From Pseudomonadota bacterium (GTDB lineage Bacteria > Pseudomonadota > Gammaproteobacteria > Steroidobacterales > Steroidobacteraceae), in the NCBI GenBank assembly GCA_018241445.1, contig JAFEDT010000016.1, positions 111,860 through 175,859 of the forward strand: a stretch of DNA of 64,000 nt, in the 5' to 3' direction. Shown piece by piece: positions 35,673-44,847 of the stretch (positions are counted from its first letter, which is position 1; every line of letters starts with the position of its first letter). The translations under genes were made by a program, and so were the position numbers. The notes under the pieces were generated by a model. The model had not been told where the DNA came from and ran no database searches. It was given only the letters and a program-made list of their open reading frames with translations.

Positions 35673-36983
35673 ATGCGCATTGCGGTCGTGGGTGCGGGGA
35701 TTTCGGGCCTGGGGGCTGCCTGGCTCCTGTCGCGCGAACACGCGGTGACGCTCTTTGAAGCCAACGACTACTTCGGTGGTCACACCCACACCCACGACAT
35801 CCACACCGCGGCAGGGCGCTACGCCATCGATACCGGCTTCATTGTGCACAATCCCCAGTATTACCCGCTGCTCACGCAGCTGTTTTCAGAGCTGGGCGTG
35901 CGCTCCCAGCGCACCACCATGAGTTTCTCAGTGCGCAGCGACAGGAGCGGTCTGGAGTACAACGCGGCGACACTCGACGGCCTGTTTTGCCAGCGCCGCA
36001 ACCTGCTGTCGCCGCGCTTCCTGGGAATGCTGCGCGATCTGCGGCGCTTCTACCGCGAGGCCCCGCGGCTGCTGGCGCAGTCCCCACCCGGTCCGACGCT
36101 GGAAGAGTATCTGCACGCGCACGGCTACGGCGCCGCCTTCCGCGACGAGCACCTGCTACCCATGGCCGCAGCGCTGTGGTCTGCGCCCACCCATCGGGTG
36201 CGGTCCTTTCCGGCGCAGCACCTGGTGCGCTTCATGGCCAACCACCACATGCTCAAGGTCCGCGGCCGTCCGCCGTGGAGCGTGGTCTGCGGTGGCTCCG
36301 CAAGTTACGTCCGTGCGCTGCGCGCCCGCTGGCATGTCCAGGAGCGCCTGTCGTGTCCGGTGCGAGCGGTGCGGCGCGACGCGGCAGCCGTGCACATCGA
36401 CAGCCCCGCGGGCCACGAGCGCTTTGATGCCGTGGTGCTCGCCTGTCACAGTGACCAGGCGCTCGCGCTGCTCACCGACGCCACGCCGCGCGAGCGCGAG
36501 GTACTGGGCGCGATCCCCTATCAGGTGAACGAGGCCGTGCTGCACACCGATGCCGCAGTGCTGCCGCGCAACCGCAAGGCCTGGGCGGCGTGGAACGCCC
36601 GTATTGCGGCCGCGCCCGCCGAGGACTGCACGGTCAGCTACTGCATGAATCTGCTGCAGGGACTGCGCTCCCCGCAGCCCTTCATCGTGACGCTCAATCC
36701 CCGCACCGCGATCGACCCTGACAAAGTGCTGCGCCGCCTGCGCTACTCACATCCCCTCTTTACGCACGCGGCGGTGCAGGCGCAGTCACGCCGCGCCGGG
36801 ATCCAAGGCCAGCGGCGTACCTGGTATGCCGGGGCCTACTGGGGTTTCGGCTTCCACGAAGACGGTCTGCGCAGTGCCGCAGAGGTGGCCAGCGCGCTGG
36901 GTGTGCACTGGCCCGCGCCTGTGACCTCGCCGCGGGCCGTGGGACTGCAGGCGGGCGTGCATCCCTCGCGGGAGTGCGCTTGA
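35673..36983 (+). CDS. FAD-dependent amine-oxidase-like oxidoreductase
   Basis: 436 residues. The dinucleotide-binding motif [13 protein letters not shown] (residues 7-19) and [15 protein letters not shown] identify the flavin-containing amine oxidase/phytoene-desaturase fold. A C-terminal FAD segment ([21 protein letters not shown]) is present. Homologues sit beside DUF1365 and cyclopropane synthase genes in many proteobacteria. In Rhodobacter the related flavoprotein UfaD is reported to desaturate a methylated fatty acid during furan fatty acid formation. That role here is an inference from context. Confidence 0.88.
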   Translation: MRIAVVGAGISGLGAAWLLSREHAVTLFEANDYFGGHTHTHDIHTAAGRYAIDTGFIVHNPQYYPLLTQLFSELGVRSQRTTMSFSVRSDRSGLEYNAATLDGLFCQRRNLLSPRFLGMLRDLRRFYREAPRLLAQSPPGPTLEEYLHAHGYGAAFRDEHLLPMAAALWSAPTHRVRSFPAQHLVRFMANHHMLKVRGRPPWSVVCGGSASYVRALRARWHVQERLSCPVRAVRRDAAAVHIDSPAGHERFDAVVLACHSDQALALLTDATPREREVLGAIPYQVNEAVLHTDAAVLPRNRKAWAAWNARIAAAPAEDCTVSYCMNLLQGLRSPQPFIVTLNPRTAIDPDKVLRRLRYSHPLFTHAAVQAQSRRAGIQGQRRTWYAGAYWGFGFHEDGLRSAAEVASALGVHWPAPVTSPRAVGLQAGVHPSRECA

Positions 36984-37759
36984 GCCCGCCGGCGCCGCGC
37001 GCTGAGCTTGCGAGCGCAGTCTATGAAGGCACCATCCGCCATCTGCGCTACACGCCGCGGCGGCATGAGTTCCGCTACCGCATCGCACAACTCTACCTGG
37101 ACCTGGATGAATTGGACCGGCTGTTCAGCCACCGCTGGCTCTGGTCGGTCGGCCGCCGCAACCTGGCTGAATTTCGCCGCAGCGACTACCTCGGTCCGCC
37201 CGGGATTCCTCTGGCGCAGGCGGTGCGCGACTGCGCCGAGCGCGCCAGCGGCCGGAGGCCGCTCGGGCCGATCCGGATGCTGACGCATCTGCGTTACGCC
37301 GGGTACATTTTCAATCCGGTCACGTTCTACTATTGCTACACATCCGAGCGGGTGCTCGAGTGCATCATCGCCGAGATCACCAACACCCCCTGGCACCAGC
37401 GGCACGCTTACGTGCTGCCGCGGGCGAGCACCCAGGGCGCGCGTGGCGCGCTCGAGTGGTCCTTCGAGAAGGACTTCCACGTTTCACCCTTCATGCCGAT
37501 GCAGCGTGCGTATCGGTGGCGCTTCGGGGCGCCGGGAAAGAATCTGCGGGTGCACATGCAGGTGTTGCGCGGGCGCAGTCCTGAGTTTGAGGCGACGTTG
37601 ACGCTCAAACGCCGCTCACTGGACGGGCAAGCTCTGCGTCGCCTCTTGTGGCGCTACCCGCTCATGACATTGCAGGTGAGCGCGGCGATCTACTGGCAGG
37701 CGCTGCAGCTGTGGCGCAAGCGCACGCCTTTCTGTCCGCACCCCCAGAGGACGCCATGA
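36974..37759 (+). CDS. DUF1365 protein
   Basis: 261 residues from a GTG at 36974, overlapping the flavoprotein gene by 10 bp; a TTG at 36980 is an alternative start. DUF1365 signatures are present: [55 protein letters not shown] and FHVSPFMPM. The biochemical activity is not established, but the gene is nearly always placed between the amine-oxidase-like and cyclopropane synthase genes. Overlap with both neighbours supports a single translational unit. Confidence 0.9.
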   Translation: MRLSPPAPRAELASAVYEGTIRHLRYTPRRHEFRYRIAQLYLDLDELDRLFSHRWLWSVGRRNLAEFRRSDYLGPPGIPLAQAVRDCAERASGRRPLGPIRMLTHLRYAGYIFNPVTFYYCYTSERVLECIIAEITNTPWHQRHAYVLPRASTQGARGALEWSFEKDFHVSPFMPMQRAYRWRFGAPGKNLRVHMQVLRGRSPEFEATLTLKRRSLDGQALRRLLWRYPLMTLQVSAAIYWQALQLWRKRTPFCPHPQRTP

Positions 37760-39093
37760 CAGCAATGGCAGATCCTTCCAGTACCTGTGCCGGCATGCCG
37801 TCCGCCGCGCTGCGCGCCGCACCGCCCGCGGTTTTGCGGCCTCCCGGTCGCATTGAGCGCGCGCTGCGCACGCGGCTCGCCAGCCGCTTCGGGCAGCTGC
37901 GCGAGGGGCGCGTACAGTTGCAGGACGCCTGCGGCGAACTCGGGTTTGGCCCCGCAAGTGCCGACCTGCGGGTAAGGCTACAGGTACACAACCCCGTCTT
38001 CTATCGGGCGGTCGCCGCGCGTGGCAGCCTCGGCGCGGCGGAAAGCTATATGGCAGGCGACTGGGGCTGCGATGACCTCGTGGCGCTGGTGCGCATCCTG
38101 GTGCGCAATCGCGCGCTGCTCGATGATCTGGAGCGGGGCCTGGCGCGGCTGGCGGGCTGGCTGGCGCGCGCGGCGCTACCGCTGCGCCGTAACACGCTGC
38201 GCGGCAGCCGACGCAACGTTGCCGCGCACTATGACCTGGGCAACGAGTTCTTTGCGCTCTTTCTGTCACCCGACCTCATGTATTCATCGGCCTACTGGAC
38301 ACGGGCCGACGACACGCTCGCCGTTGCCTCCACGCGCAAGCTGGAGCGCATCTGCCGCAAGCTGCGCCTCAGCCGCGGCGACCACCTGCTGGAGATCGGT
38401 GCCGGCTGGGGCGGCTTTGCGCTGCACGCGGCAGGCCGCTACGGCTGCCGGGTGACCACCACGACCCTGTCGCGCGAACAGCAACGCCTCGCCGTCGAGC
38501 GCATCGCCCGCGCGGGACTCGCCGATCGCGTGACGGTGCTGCTGGAGGACTACCGCAGCCTTACCGGTCAGTACGACAGGATCGTCTCGATCGAGATGAT
38601 CGAAGCGATCGGGGCCGAATACCTCGAGACCTACTTCGCCCAGCTCGGCCGGCTTCTCAAGCCCGACGGCCTGGCGCTGCTGCAGGCGATCACCATCGAG
38701 GATCATCGCTACACGCAGGCGCTGAAGTCTGTCGACTTCATCAAGCAACACGTGTTCCCGGGCAGCTTCATCCCATCGATCGAGGCCATGTTGGTTGCCA
38801 AGACCCGTGCCTGCGATCTGGCGCTCATTCATCTGGAGGACTTTGGTCTTTCCTACGCCCGCACGCTGGCCGCCTGGCGCGAGCGCTTCCTCGCGCAGGC
38901 TCCCGCCGCCCGCAAACTTGGCTGTGATGAGTCCTTCATGCGCATGTGGGACTTCTACCTGGCCTACTGTGAGGGGGGATTTCGCGAGCGCTCCATCGGG
39001 GTCGCACAGTTGCTGTTCGCGCGACCCGGCTTTCGTCCGCGGGCAGCGCAGGGTAGTCGCGATGCAGGCTTCGCGTACGCGCCTCGCAGCTAA
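37756..39093 (+). CDS. cfa: Cyclopropane-fatty-acyl-phospholipid synthase family methyltransferase (long form)
   Basis: 445 residues from the ATG at 37756 (ATGA overlap with DUF1365). The N-terminal lipid-binding region ([26 protein letters not shown]) is followed by [24 protein letters not shown] and the SAM-binding motif LEIGAGWGG near residue 212. [19 protein letters not shown] and a C-terminal [17 protein letters not shown] complete the family pattern. It transfers a methylene or methyl group from S-adenosylmethionine to an unsaturated acyl chain of a phospholipid. Whether the product is a cyclopropane or a methylated chain cannot be told. Confidence 0.93.
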   Translation: MTAMADPSSTCAGMPSAALRAAPPAVLRPPGRIERALRTRLASRFGQLREGRVQLQDACGELGFGPASADLRVRLQVHNPVFYRAVAARGSLGAAESYMAGDWGCDDLVALVRILVRNRALLDDLERGLARLAGWLARAALPLRRNTLRGSRRNVAAHYDLGNEFFALFLSPDLMYSSAYWTRADDTLAVASTRKLERICRKLRLSRGDHLLEIGAGWGGFALHAAGRYGCRVTTTTLSREQQRLAVERIARAGLADRVTVLLEDYRSLTGQYDRIVSIEMIEAIGAEYLETYFAQLGRLLKPDGLALLQAITIEDHRYTQALKSVDFIKQHVFPGSFIPSIEAMLVAKTRACDLALIHLEDFGLSYARTLAAWRERFLAQAPAARKLGCDESFMRMWDFYLAYCEGGFRERSIGVAQLLFARPGFRPRAAQGSRDAGFAYAPRS

Positions 39094-39628
39094 CATGGTC
39101 GGCTACCAGCTGGTGTGGGGCGCCGCCGTCTGCGGGGCGGGCCGGCAGGTGAGCTGGCCGGGCGTGCTGGCGGCGGCGCTGTTCGCTTTCTGGCAGCTCG
39201 CTACCGCCGCCAGGCCTCGGGTGGAGGGTCGCCTCCTCGTTGTCAGCGTGGCACTCGGCGTGCTCCTCGACGGCTCCCTCGCTGCGACCGGCGTGCTGCG
39301 CTATGCAGCACCCTCCCCGGCGGTGCCTTCCGGGGGTGCGCCGCTGTGGATCCTCGCCCTGTGGGTCGCGTTCGCCCTCACGTTGAACCGGTCCATGCGC
39401 TGGCTCCTGGGCCGCCCGGTGCTCGCGGTCGTGTTCGGCGCGATCGGCGGCCCGCTCGCCTACGCAGCGGCGGGGAGGCTTGCACACGCGGTGGCCTTCG
39501 CTTCCCCCGGATGGCACGCCACCACCTGTCTGGCAGCCGGGTGGGGTGGAGCGATGCTGCTGCTCACCTCGCTCGCCAATCGCTGGGCGCGTAGTGAGCA
39601 TGCGCGCCTCACGCCGGGAATCTCATGA
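39062..39628 (+). CDS. DUF2878 membrane protein
   Basis: 188 residues if started at the ATG at 39062, which overlaps the cfa gene by 32 bp. An ATG at 39095, just after the cfa stop, gives 177 residues and starts directly with the expected helix (MVGYQLVWGAAVCGAG). Five or six hydrophobic helices, with LLDGSLAATGVLRYAAP and APLWILALWVAFALTLNRSMRWL typical of DUF2878. An inner-membrane protein of unknown function that recurs in these lipid clusters. The stop overlaps the next gene by 4 bp. Confidence 0.82.
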   Translation: MQASRTRLAANMVGYQLVWGAAVCGAGRQVSWPGVLAAALFAFWQLATAARPRVEGRLLVVSVALGVLLDGSLAATGVLRYAAPSPAVPSGGAPLWILALWVAFALTLNRSMRWLLGRPVLAVVFGAIGGPLAYAAAGRLAHAVAFASPGWHATTCLAAGWGGAMLLLTSLANRWARSEHARLTPGIS

Positions 39629-40401
39629 CAGTGCTTGCGCCGCTGGCCCTCATCTGGGGACTCGCCGCCCTGACGATGACCCTGGGATGGCGCTGGCAGC
39701 GTGCCCGGCTCAACGCCGGGATCGTCGACGTGCTGTGGGCCGCCGGCCTGGCAGGCAGCGCTCTCCTGAGCGCGCTCCTCGGACACGGCGCGCTGTGGCC
39801 GCGCCTGCTGCTGGCGCTGTGCGGTGGCCTGTGGGGTGCCCGCCTGGCGCGCCATCTCTGGCGACGCGTGCGGGCGGAGCCCGAAGACGGTCGCTATCGG
39901 CACCTGCGCCAGATCTGGCGGGAAGACCAGTGGCACTGGTTCGCACTGTTCCAGTTCCAGGCTGCGCTGGTCGCGCTGTTTGCGGTGCCCTTCGTGATCG
40001 CGGCCAACAACCCGGTCACCTGCCGGTACTGCCTGGCGCTGGCGGCAGTTGTCTGGATCGCAAGTGTGAGCGGTGAATCCCTGGCCGACCGGCAGCTCGC
40101 GCGCTTTCGCGCCGATCCGCGCAGCCGCGCACACGCCTGCCGCGTGGGGCTGTGGCGCTACTCGCGCCACCCCAATTACTTCTTCGAGTGGCTTCACTGG
40201 TTCACGTACGTCGCGCTGGCGATTGGCGCGCCCGGGTCATGGGCCTCCCTCATCGGTCCTGCGGCGATGTTCGTGTTCCTGCGCTGGGTGAGTGGCATCC
40301 CGCACACCGAGGCGCAGGCGCTGCGCACGCGGGGCGAGGACTACCGCAGCTATCAGCGCAGTACGTCAATGCTGTTTCCATGGCCGCCGAAGCGGGCTTG
40401 A
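39625..40401 (+). CDS. DUF1295 (steroid 5-alpha-reductase-like) membrane protein
   Basis: 258 residues with six to seven membrane helices. Hallmarks are NAGIVDVLWAAGLAG near the start, GLWGARLARHLWRRVR, and the C-terminal LWRYSRHPNYFFEWLHWFTY, which resembles the NADPH-binding end of steroid reductases and isoprenylcysteine methyltransferases. The family is thought to act on membrane lipids; the reaction is unproven. ATGA coupling to DUF2878 and 17 bp to the next methyltransferase. Confidence 0.88.
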   Translation: MTVLAPLALIWGLAALTMTLGWRWQRARLNAGIVDVLWAAGLAGSALLSALLGHGALWPRLLLALCGGLWGARLARHLWRRVRAEPEDGRYRHLRQIWREDQWHWFALFQFQAALVALFAVPFVIAANNPVTCRYCLALAAVVWIASVSGESLADRQLARFRADPRSRAHACRVGLWRYSRHPNYFFEWLHWFTYVALAIGAPGSWASLIGPAAMFVFLRWVSGIPHTEAQALRTRGEDYRSYQRSTSMLFPWPPKRA

Positions 40402-40418
40402 TCCCGGGAAGGTAGACG

Positions 40419-41525
40419 ATGGCTGATTTCGCGACCACCACCGAGCCTCTGCTGTGCGCACCCGCAGCGGAGCTTTCGCACGACCGGCCCGCTGGCGGGT
40501 TGCTCGGGCTCGCCGAGCGCGGCCTGTTGCCTGACTCACTGGTGCGCTGGGGCGTGCGCCGCGAGTGCGCGCTGCGGCTGCGGCAGGAACTGGCCGGAGG
40601 TGTGACCGCCCAGAGCCTGCGCCGGCAGCGACGCCTTGCCGACCTGCGCGCCGACGCCGTGGCGGTGCACACCGATGCCGCCAATGCCCAGCACTACGAA
40701 TTGCCGCCCGCGTTCTTCGCACACTGCCTCGGGGCGCGCCTGAAGTACTCCTGCGCCTACTACCCGCGCGGCACCGAGACGCTCGATCAGGCCGAAGAGG
40801 CGATGCTCGCCCTCTACGGGCAGCGCGCCGAGCTCGCCGACGGCCAGGAAATCCTCGAACTCGGCGCCGGCTGGGGCGCGCTCACCCTGTGGATGGCGGA
40901 GCGCTACCCGCGCGCGCGCATCTGCGCCGTCTCCAACTCCGTCGCACAACGCCACTACGTCGAGGCTCAATGCGCAGCGCGGGGTCTGCAGAATGTCAGC
41001 GTGCTCACGCAGGACGTAAACCGCCTTGCGTTGCCGGCCGCCCGCTTCGATCGTTGCGTCTCCATCGAGATGTTCGAGCATCTGCGCAACTACGACACGC
41101 TGTTCGAGCGCATCGCGGCCTGGTTGCGGCCGCAGGGCAAGCTGTTCGTCCATATCTTTGCGCACCGCACGCTCTTATATCCCTTCGAGACGCACGGCCA
41201 GCATAACTGGCTGGGCCGCCACTTCTTCACCGGCGGTCAGATGCCTGCCGTGGACACGCTGCTGTGGTTTCAGCGGCACATGCGCATCGAGCAGCAGTGG
41301 ACTGTCGATGGCACGCACTATGCCCGCACGGCCAATCACTGGCTGCGCAACCAGGATGCCAGCACCGAGCAGGTGCTGGCGATTCTCACGCAGGCCTACG
41401 GCGCGCACGCGGCGGCCCTATGGCGGCAGCGATGGCGCATGTTCTGGATGGCCTGCGCCGAAACTTTCGGCTACCGCAACGGCCAGGAATGGCTGGTGGC
41501 GCATTACCGATTCGTGCGCACGTAG
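40419..41525 (+). CDS. Second CFA-family SAM-dependent methyltransferase (short form)
   Basis: 368 residues, preceded by GGGAAGG. The SAM motif LELGAGWGAL lies near residue 146, following HYELPPAFFAHCLGARLKYSCAYY and TLDQAEEAML. Further on are FDRCVSIEMFEHLRNYDTLF and FVHIFAHR. It is shorter at the N-terminus than the first CFA homologue and lacks its long lipid-binding lead, so it is a divergent paralogue instead of a duplicate. Such short forms are related to the UfaM-type methylase known from furan fatty acid synthesis. Last gene of the cluster. Confidence 0.88.
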   Translation: MADFATTTEPLLCAPAAELSHDRPAGGLLGLAERGLLPDSLVRWGVRRECALRLRQELAGGVTAQSLRRQRRLADLRADAVAVHTDAANAQHYELPPAFFAHCLGARLKYSCAYYPRGTETLDQAEEAMLALYGQRAELADGQEILELGAGWGALTLWMAERYPRARICAVSNSVAQRHYVEAQCAARGLQNVSVLTQDVNRLALPAARFDRCVSIEMFEHLRNYDTLFERIAAWLRPQGKLFVHIFAHRTLLYPFETHGQHNWLGRHFFTGGQMPAVDTLLWFQRHMRIEQQWTVDGTHYARTANHWLRNQDASTEQVLAILTQAYGAHAAALWRQRWRMFWMACAETFGYRNGQEWLVAHYRFVRT

Positions 41526-41670
41526 CGCTGATCGCCGCTCGTTCTGCCGCCGGGGCGGCAAAACTCGCGGCGGTAGCGTCCATTACTTCGCCTGCCGCGA
41601 GCCTTGCCATGCCTGTTCGATTAGCGCGCCCCCGTATTCACCGCCTTCAGGCGCAACGGCGCATCTTTCG

Positions 41671-42516
41671 CTAATCGTCGTCGTCGTGCATGTCTTGCAT
41701 GGATTTCGAGCTGAAGAACAGGAAGAAATTGGAAGGCACCTCGACCGCCTGGCCTCGCTGCTCGGCCTCGTCCATTTTGCGGACTGAGGTTATTCCAACA
41801 TCGCCAGCCTGATCCGGCCATACGGACGGCTCGGTTACCAGCACCGGCTTCACTTCCCACCAGATCGCCTTTTCGGTGTTCGCACGCGAATTGTTGATCA
41901 CGTGGCTGTGATTCGGCGTGGGCAGAAACACGTTCGCGGCCGGAGGAGGCAGTTTCCCGAGCGCCACCAGCACCTTGCCCAGATCGACCGTGGAAGCATG
42001 CATCGTGCATGTCCCCGGCATCGACCCCGGTCCGGGACAATCCGTGAACACCAGTGGCTTGGCCTTGTAGGCTTCCGGGACCGCACCGAAAAGCTGGATC
42101 AACACCTTGCCGAGGGCAGGTCCGCATAGCGTGCTGGCCCTGACCCCTGCCGGACAGGGGATCGCGTCGCCCGGGTTCTGATCGCCGTCGAGTGAGAACA
42201 TCGGGACCAGGACGTAAAGGGTTGCCGTTTTCCTGGCATGCCGTCCAGTCGGATCAATCGTGGGCTGGATACCGGCTTGACATATGGGCGTCTGAAACTC
42301 GCCCGCATCCGATTGCGCCAGCATGCCATTGTAATCCAGATCGTCGCGGGGCTGATGTACGCAGGCAAAGTTCTGCTGGTAAGTGAACTTGACAATCCCG
42401 CCGTGAGAAAAGCCCTCGGTTTGATTGGGATTGAGCGATTGAGCCTGTGCGCCGCCGACTGCAAAAATCGCCGCCAGCGGCAGGAGCCGTAAGACTGAAG
42501 GCTTGGTGGGTTTCAT
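41671..42516 (-). CDS. Secreted protein of unknown function with acidic tail
   Basis: 281 residues with a signal peptide ending in GGAQAQ and a strong ribosome site (AGGAGGG). The mature protein has six cysteines (ACVHQ, ICQAG, IPCPAG, TLCGPA, FTDCPG, GTCTMH), consistent with disulfides in the periplasm, and a His-containing PNHSHVI segment. The C-terminus is Met/His then DDDD. No known domain was recognised. It stands alone, convergent to the lipid cluster. Confidence 0.75.
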   Translation of the reverse strand: MKPTKPSVLRLLPLAAIFAVGGAQAQSLNPNQTEGFSHGGIVKFTYQQNFACVHQPRDDLDYNGMLAQSDAGEFQTPICQAGIQPTIDPTGRHARKTATLYVLVPMFSLDGDQNPGDAIPCPAGVRASTLCGPALGKVLIQLFGAVPEAYKAKPLVFTDCPGPGSMPGTCTMHASTVDLGKVLVALGKLPPPAANVFLPTPNHSHVINNSRANTEKAIWWEVKPVLVTEPSVWPDQAGDVGITSVRKMDEAEQRGQAVEVPSNFFLFFSSKSMQDMHDDDD

Positions 42517-43173
42517 GGTGCCCTCCTACGGGGGATCCATACGGTTACGCCCCTTGTCCGTCGAGAACGAGGGGATTTTGCGGATACCGCAGATATACGC
42601 AGGCCATCACCCTTCGGATGCACGGAGGCCCAAACGAAACTCAGCACCTCATTGCAGATTCTCAGCGCGATCCGCGTCTTCCTGGGCTGTCCCGGCCGGT
42701 CGGTCGGCCACCCCCCAACTTGCTCGATGCTTGCGCAGACACAGCCGCCAACCGCCGTCAATTGACCGGTTCAGGCTACTGCGTTCGCGTGCAGCGTGAG
42801 CCTTGGCACGGGCGAGCACGCCGCCACTCATTTGATTGAACGCGACCACGGATCGGTATTTGGGCAGAGTCTTGTGCTCGGCGGAACTCGGGTCGTAATG
42901 GCGTTTTCCACTCACCTTTGCATCACTCTGAGCACCGGGAGTAGTCGCGCGATATCTTGCGCGGCGGCCCAAATGGCTTTCCGTGCAGCGGTACGTGATT
43001 GCCTCGGCCCTGTCCGCCATTGCGGTCAAGCTCGCACTCGAGCAGACTTCACCATACTTGGGGTTCCTGTCGATCGCGGCGCTGAAGATCTTTCCCTCTC
43101 AGTCCTCTTCCAACATACCCAGCCGGCCTTGCTTGCGGGCACCCCCGACACCGCTCGACAGGCACGCGCGCCG
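42517..43173. other. Gene-free region
   Basis: About 650 bp in which no frame resembles a real protein; the open frames are short and without recognisable content or ribosome sites. Base composition looks less GC-rich than the neighbouring genes, which could mean a decayed gene or acquired DNA. The start side holds the promoter of the 41671-42516 gene. Confidence 0.45.
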
Positions 43174-43899
43174 TCAGTGCGTGTCTTTCGCCGCCGCCGC
43201 CAGCGGCGGTCCGGTGAACTCGGCTTCGATGGCAAAGTCAATCCGATCACCGACTCCCATCTGCGTTCCCGGCGCGGGTACGCCAAAGCCCATCCCGAAG
43301 TCCGAGCGCTTGAACGAGCCGTGCGCCGAAAAGCCGATGCGCGCCTGGGGATCCATTTGCGGCATCCCCGCATAGCCGCCGTTGTAGGTTGCACTCAACA
43401 CCACCGGCCGGGTCACGCCGCGCAGCGTCAGCGTGCCCGCGATCTGCATCGATTTCGGGCCGGTCACGCGCACCCGCTCCGACTTGAAGACGATCTGCGG
43501 GTATTTCGCCGTGTCGAGCATTTGCGCGCCGTCGAGGATGTCGCTACACATCTTCGGCCACGCGTCCGTCTGCAACGACGTCGCATCGATGGTGGCGGTC
43601 ACCGAGGAAGCGCGCAGGTTGCGCGGATCGAACGTCAGCTGCGCATCGAAGCGGCTGAAGCGCGTCGAATAGGTTGAAAAGCCCATGTGATTGACCCGCA
43701 GGGTCAGACTCGCATGGGCCTTGTCGAGATGATACTGACCCGCGGGGACCGCTGCCGGCGGGGCGGGGGACTCGGGTGCCGGTTTCGCCGGTGCCGCGTG
43801 TGTCGCGGGCTTCGCCGGTGTTGCCTGTGTCGCCGGTGCTGCCTGGGCAAGACCTGCACACGCAGTCATCACCAGCAGGGCAAGGGTGTATCCATTCAC
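43174..43899 (-). CDS. YceI-family secreted protein
   Basis: 241 residues from the GTG at 43899, which has GGGAGG just upstream; a GTG four codons earlier would place that site inside the gene. A signal peptide is followed by a Pro/Ala/Thr-rich linker with repeated APAKPA/TPAKPA units, then the YceI lipocalin-like barrel (YHLDKAHASLTLRVNHMGFSTYSTRF, FDAQLTFDP, IFKSERVRVTG, LTLRGVTRPV). YceI proteins bind isoprenoid or other polyprenyl-type lipids in the periplasm and respond to base or osmotic stress. Confidence 0.88.
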   Translation of the reverse strand: MNGYTLALLVMTACAGLAQAAPATQATPAKPATHAAPAKPAPESPAPPAAVPAGQYHLDKAHASLTLRVNHMGFSTYSTRFSRFDAQLTFDPRNLRASSVTATIDATSLQTDAWPKMCSDILDGAQMLDTAKYPQIVFKSERVRVTGPKSMQIAGTLTLRGVTRPVVLSATYNGGYAGMPQMDPQARIGFSAHGSFKRSDFGMGFGVPAPGTQMGVGDRIDFAIEAEFTGPPLAAAAKDTH

Positions 43900-44061
43900 A
43901 GCGCCTCCCACACAGGGTCATCGCGGTCCGCGAACTTCCCCTTATACAGGAATCCATCGACCGCGACTCTCGGACTGCCGCCTTGGCGGCTCCGTTTGCC
44001 GTGCACCGCCCGCCGGCGCTGATGCACCGGCGGGCGGCGGTTGCGGGTTCTCAGCCGCCGT

Positions 44062-44847
44062 CTATTTGAACACGGCGTTGGTGCGCGCCAGACTGTCGCG
44101 GTGCGCCGAGCCGTCCACCATCGATCCCAGCGCCGGACCCAGCATCGGATTCCCCGCGAACACCGCACCCAGCGCAGCGTTGGTCTTGTCGAGCCCCTGG
44201 GCCGTGGAGGTCATGAAGAACACGAAGAACATGGAGGGATCGCTGGTATGGATCGCCTCTTCCGCCACCTGGTAAGCCTGCACCGAACCCTCGGCCATCA
44301 GCTTCTCGAATAACGGCACGACGAAAGTCTTGCTCAGGCTTTCGACGGCGTTATCCGGTGCGCTCTCCTTGAGTTTGTACACCGCCCCGTGCAGATAGCC
44401 GCTCTTCACGCTGCCCGAACGCCAGTCGTAGAAGCGGCTGACGTAGATGTTGTCCCAGTGCCTGGTGGCGCTCGCCAGCACCGGCGAAACCGCCGTCTTG
44501 GACTTGTAGAATTCATCGAGCACGCCCAGCACGCCGGCCATTGAATTGGCTATCCACCAGTCGTTGTGCGTGGGGCCTTCCAGCTGGTGCACCAGGGTCT
44601 CATTGTCACCGTAGCCCAGGATCGAACCGCCAGCGACAGCGCCGTCCAGGATCTTCTGATTAGCCTGCGCGGCCTTCTGCATGTCCTCCCAGCGCCCCCG
44701 GGGAATGACCCAGTTGGACACGTAGGTGTACAGGCGCGGCTTCTCCTTGGTCTCGGTATTCTGCGCGCTGGCCGGCAGCGTCGCGCATACAGCCAGTGCG
44801 GCCAGCAACCCCACGATCGGCGTCAATCGGCGAGTAAAGAGCTTCAT
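44062..44847 (-). CDS. Secreted protein of unknown function
   Basis: 261 residues from the ATG at 44847, with AGAGGAAA upstream; the frame is open further but the upstream part is not coding-like. The signal peptide ends in PASAQ. The mature sequence starts YTYVSNWVIPRGRWEDMQKAAQAN and includes NDWWIANSMAGVLGVLDEF and MFFVFFMTSTAQGLDKT. The pattern of a short strand followed by helices could be a ferredoxin-like alpha/beta-barrel pair, but this is weak. Not recognised as a named family. Confidence 0.72.
   Translation of the reverse strand: MKLFTRRLTPIVGLLAALAVCATLPASAQNTETKEKPRLYTYVSNWVIPRGRWEDMQKAAQANQKILDGAVAGGSILGYGDNETLVHQLEGPTHNDWWIANSMAGVLGVLDEFYKSKTAVSPVLASATRHWDNIYVSRFYDWRSGSVKSGYLHGAVYKLKESAPDNAVESLSKTFVVPLFEKLMAEGSVQAYQVAEEAIHTSDPSMFFVFFMTSTAQGLDKTNAALGAVFAGNPMLGPALGSMVDGSAHRDSLARTNAVFK

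Noticed and set aside
42983..43110. Short hydrophobic plus-strand translation (VIASALSAIAVKLALEQ) in the 42.5-43.2 kb gap, considered as a gene remnant
   Set aside because: Too short, no ribosome site, no recognisable family, and it runs into the YceI antisense frame.
42796..43677. Plus-strand frame of 293 codons over the YceI gene and the gap before it
   Set aside because: The YceI protein on the other strand has a signal peptide and all family motifs; the plus frame has none.
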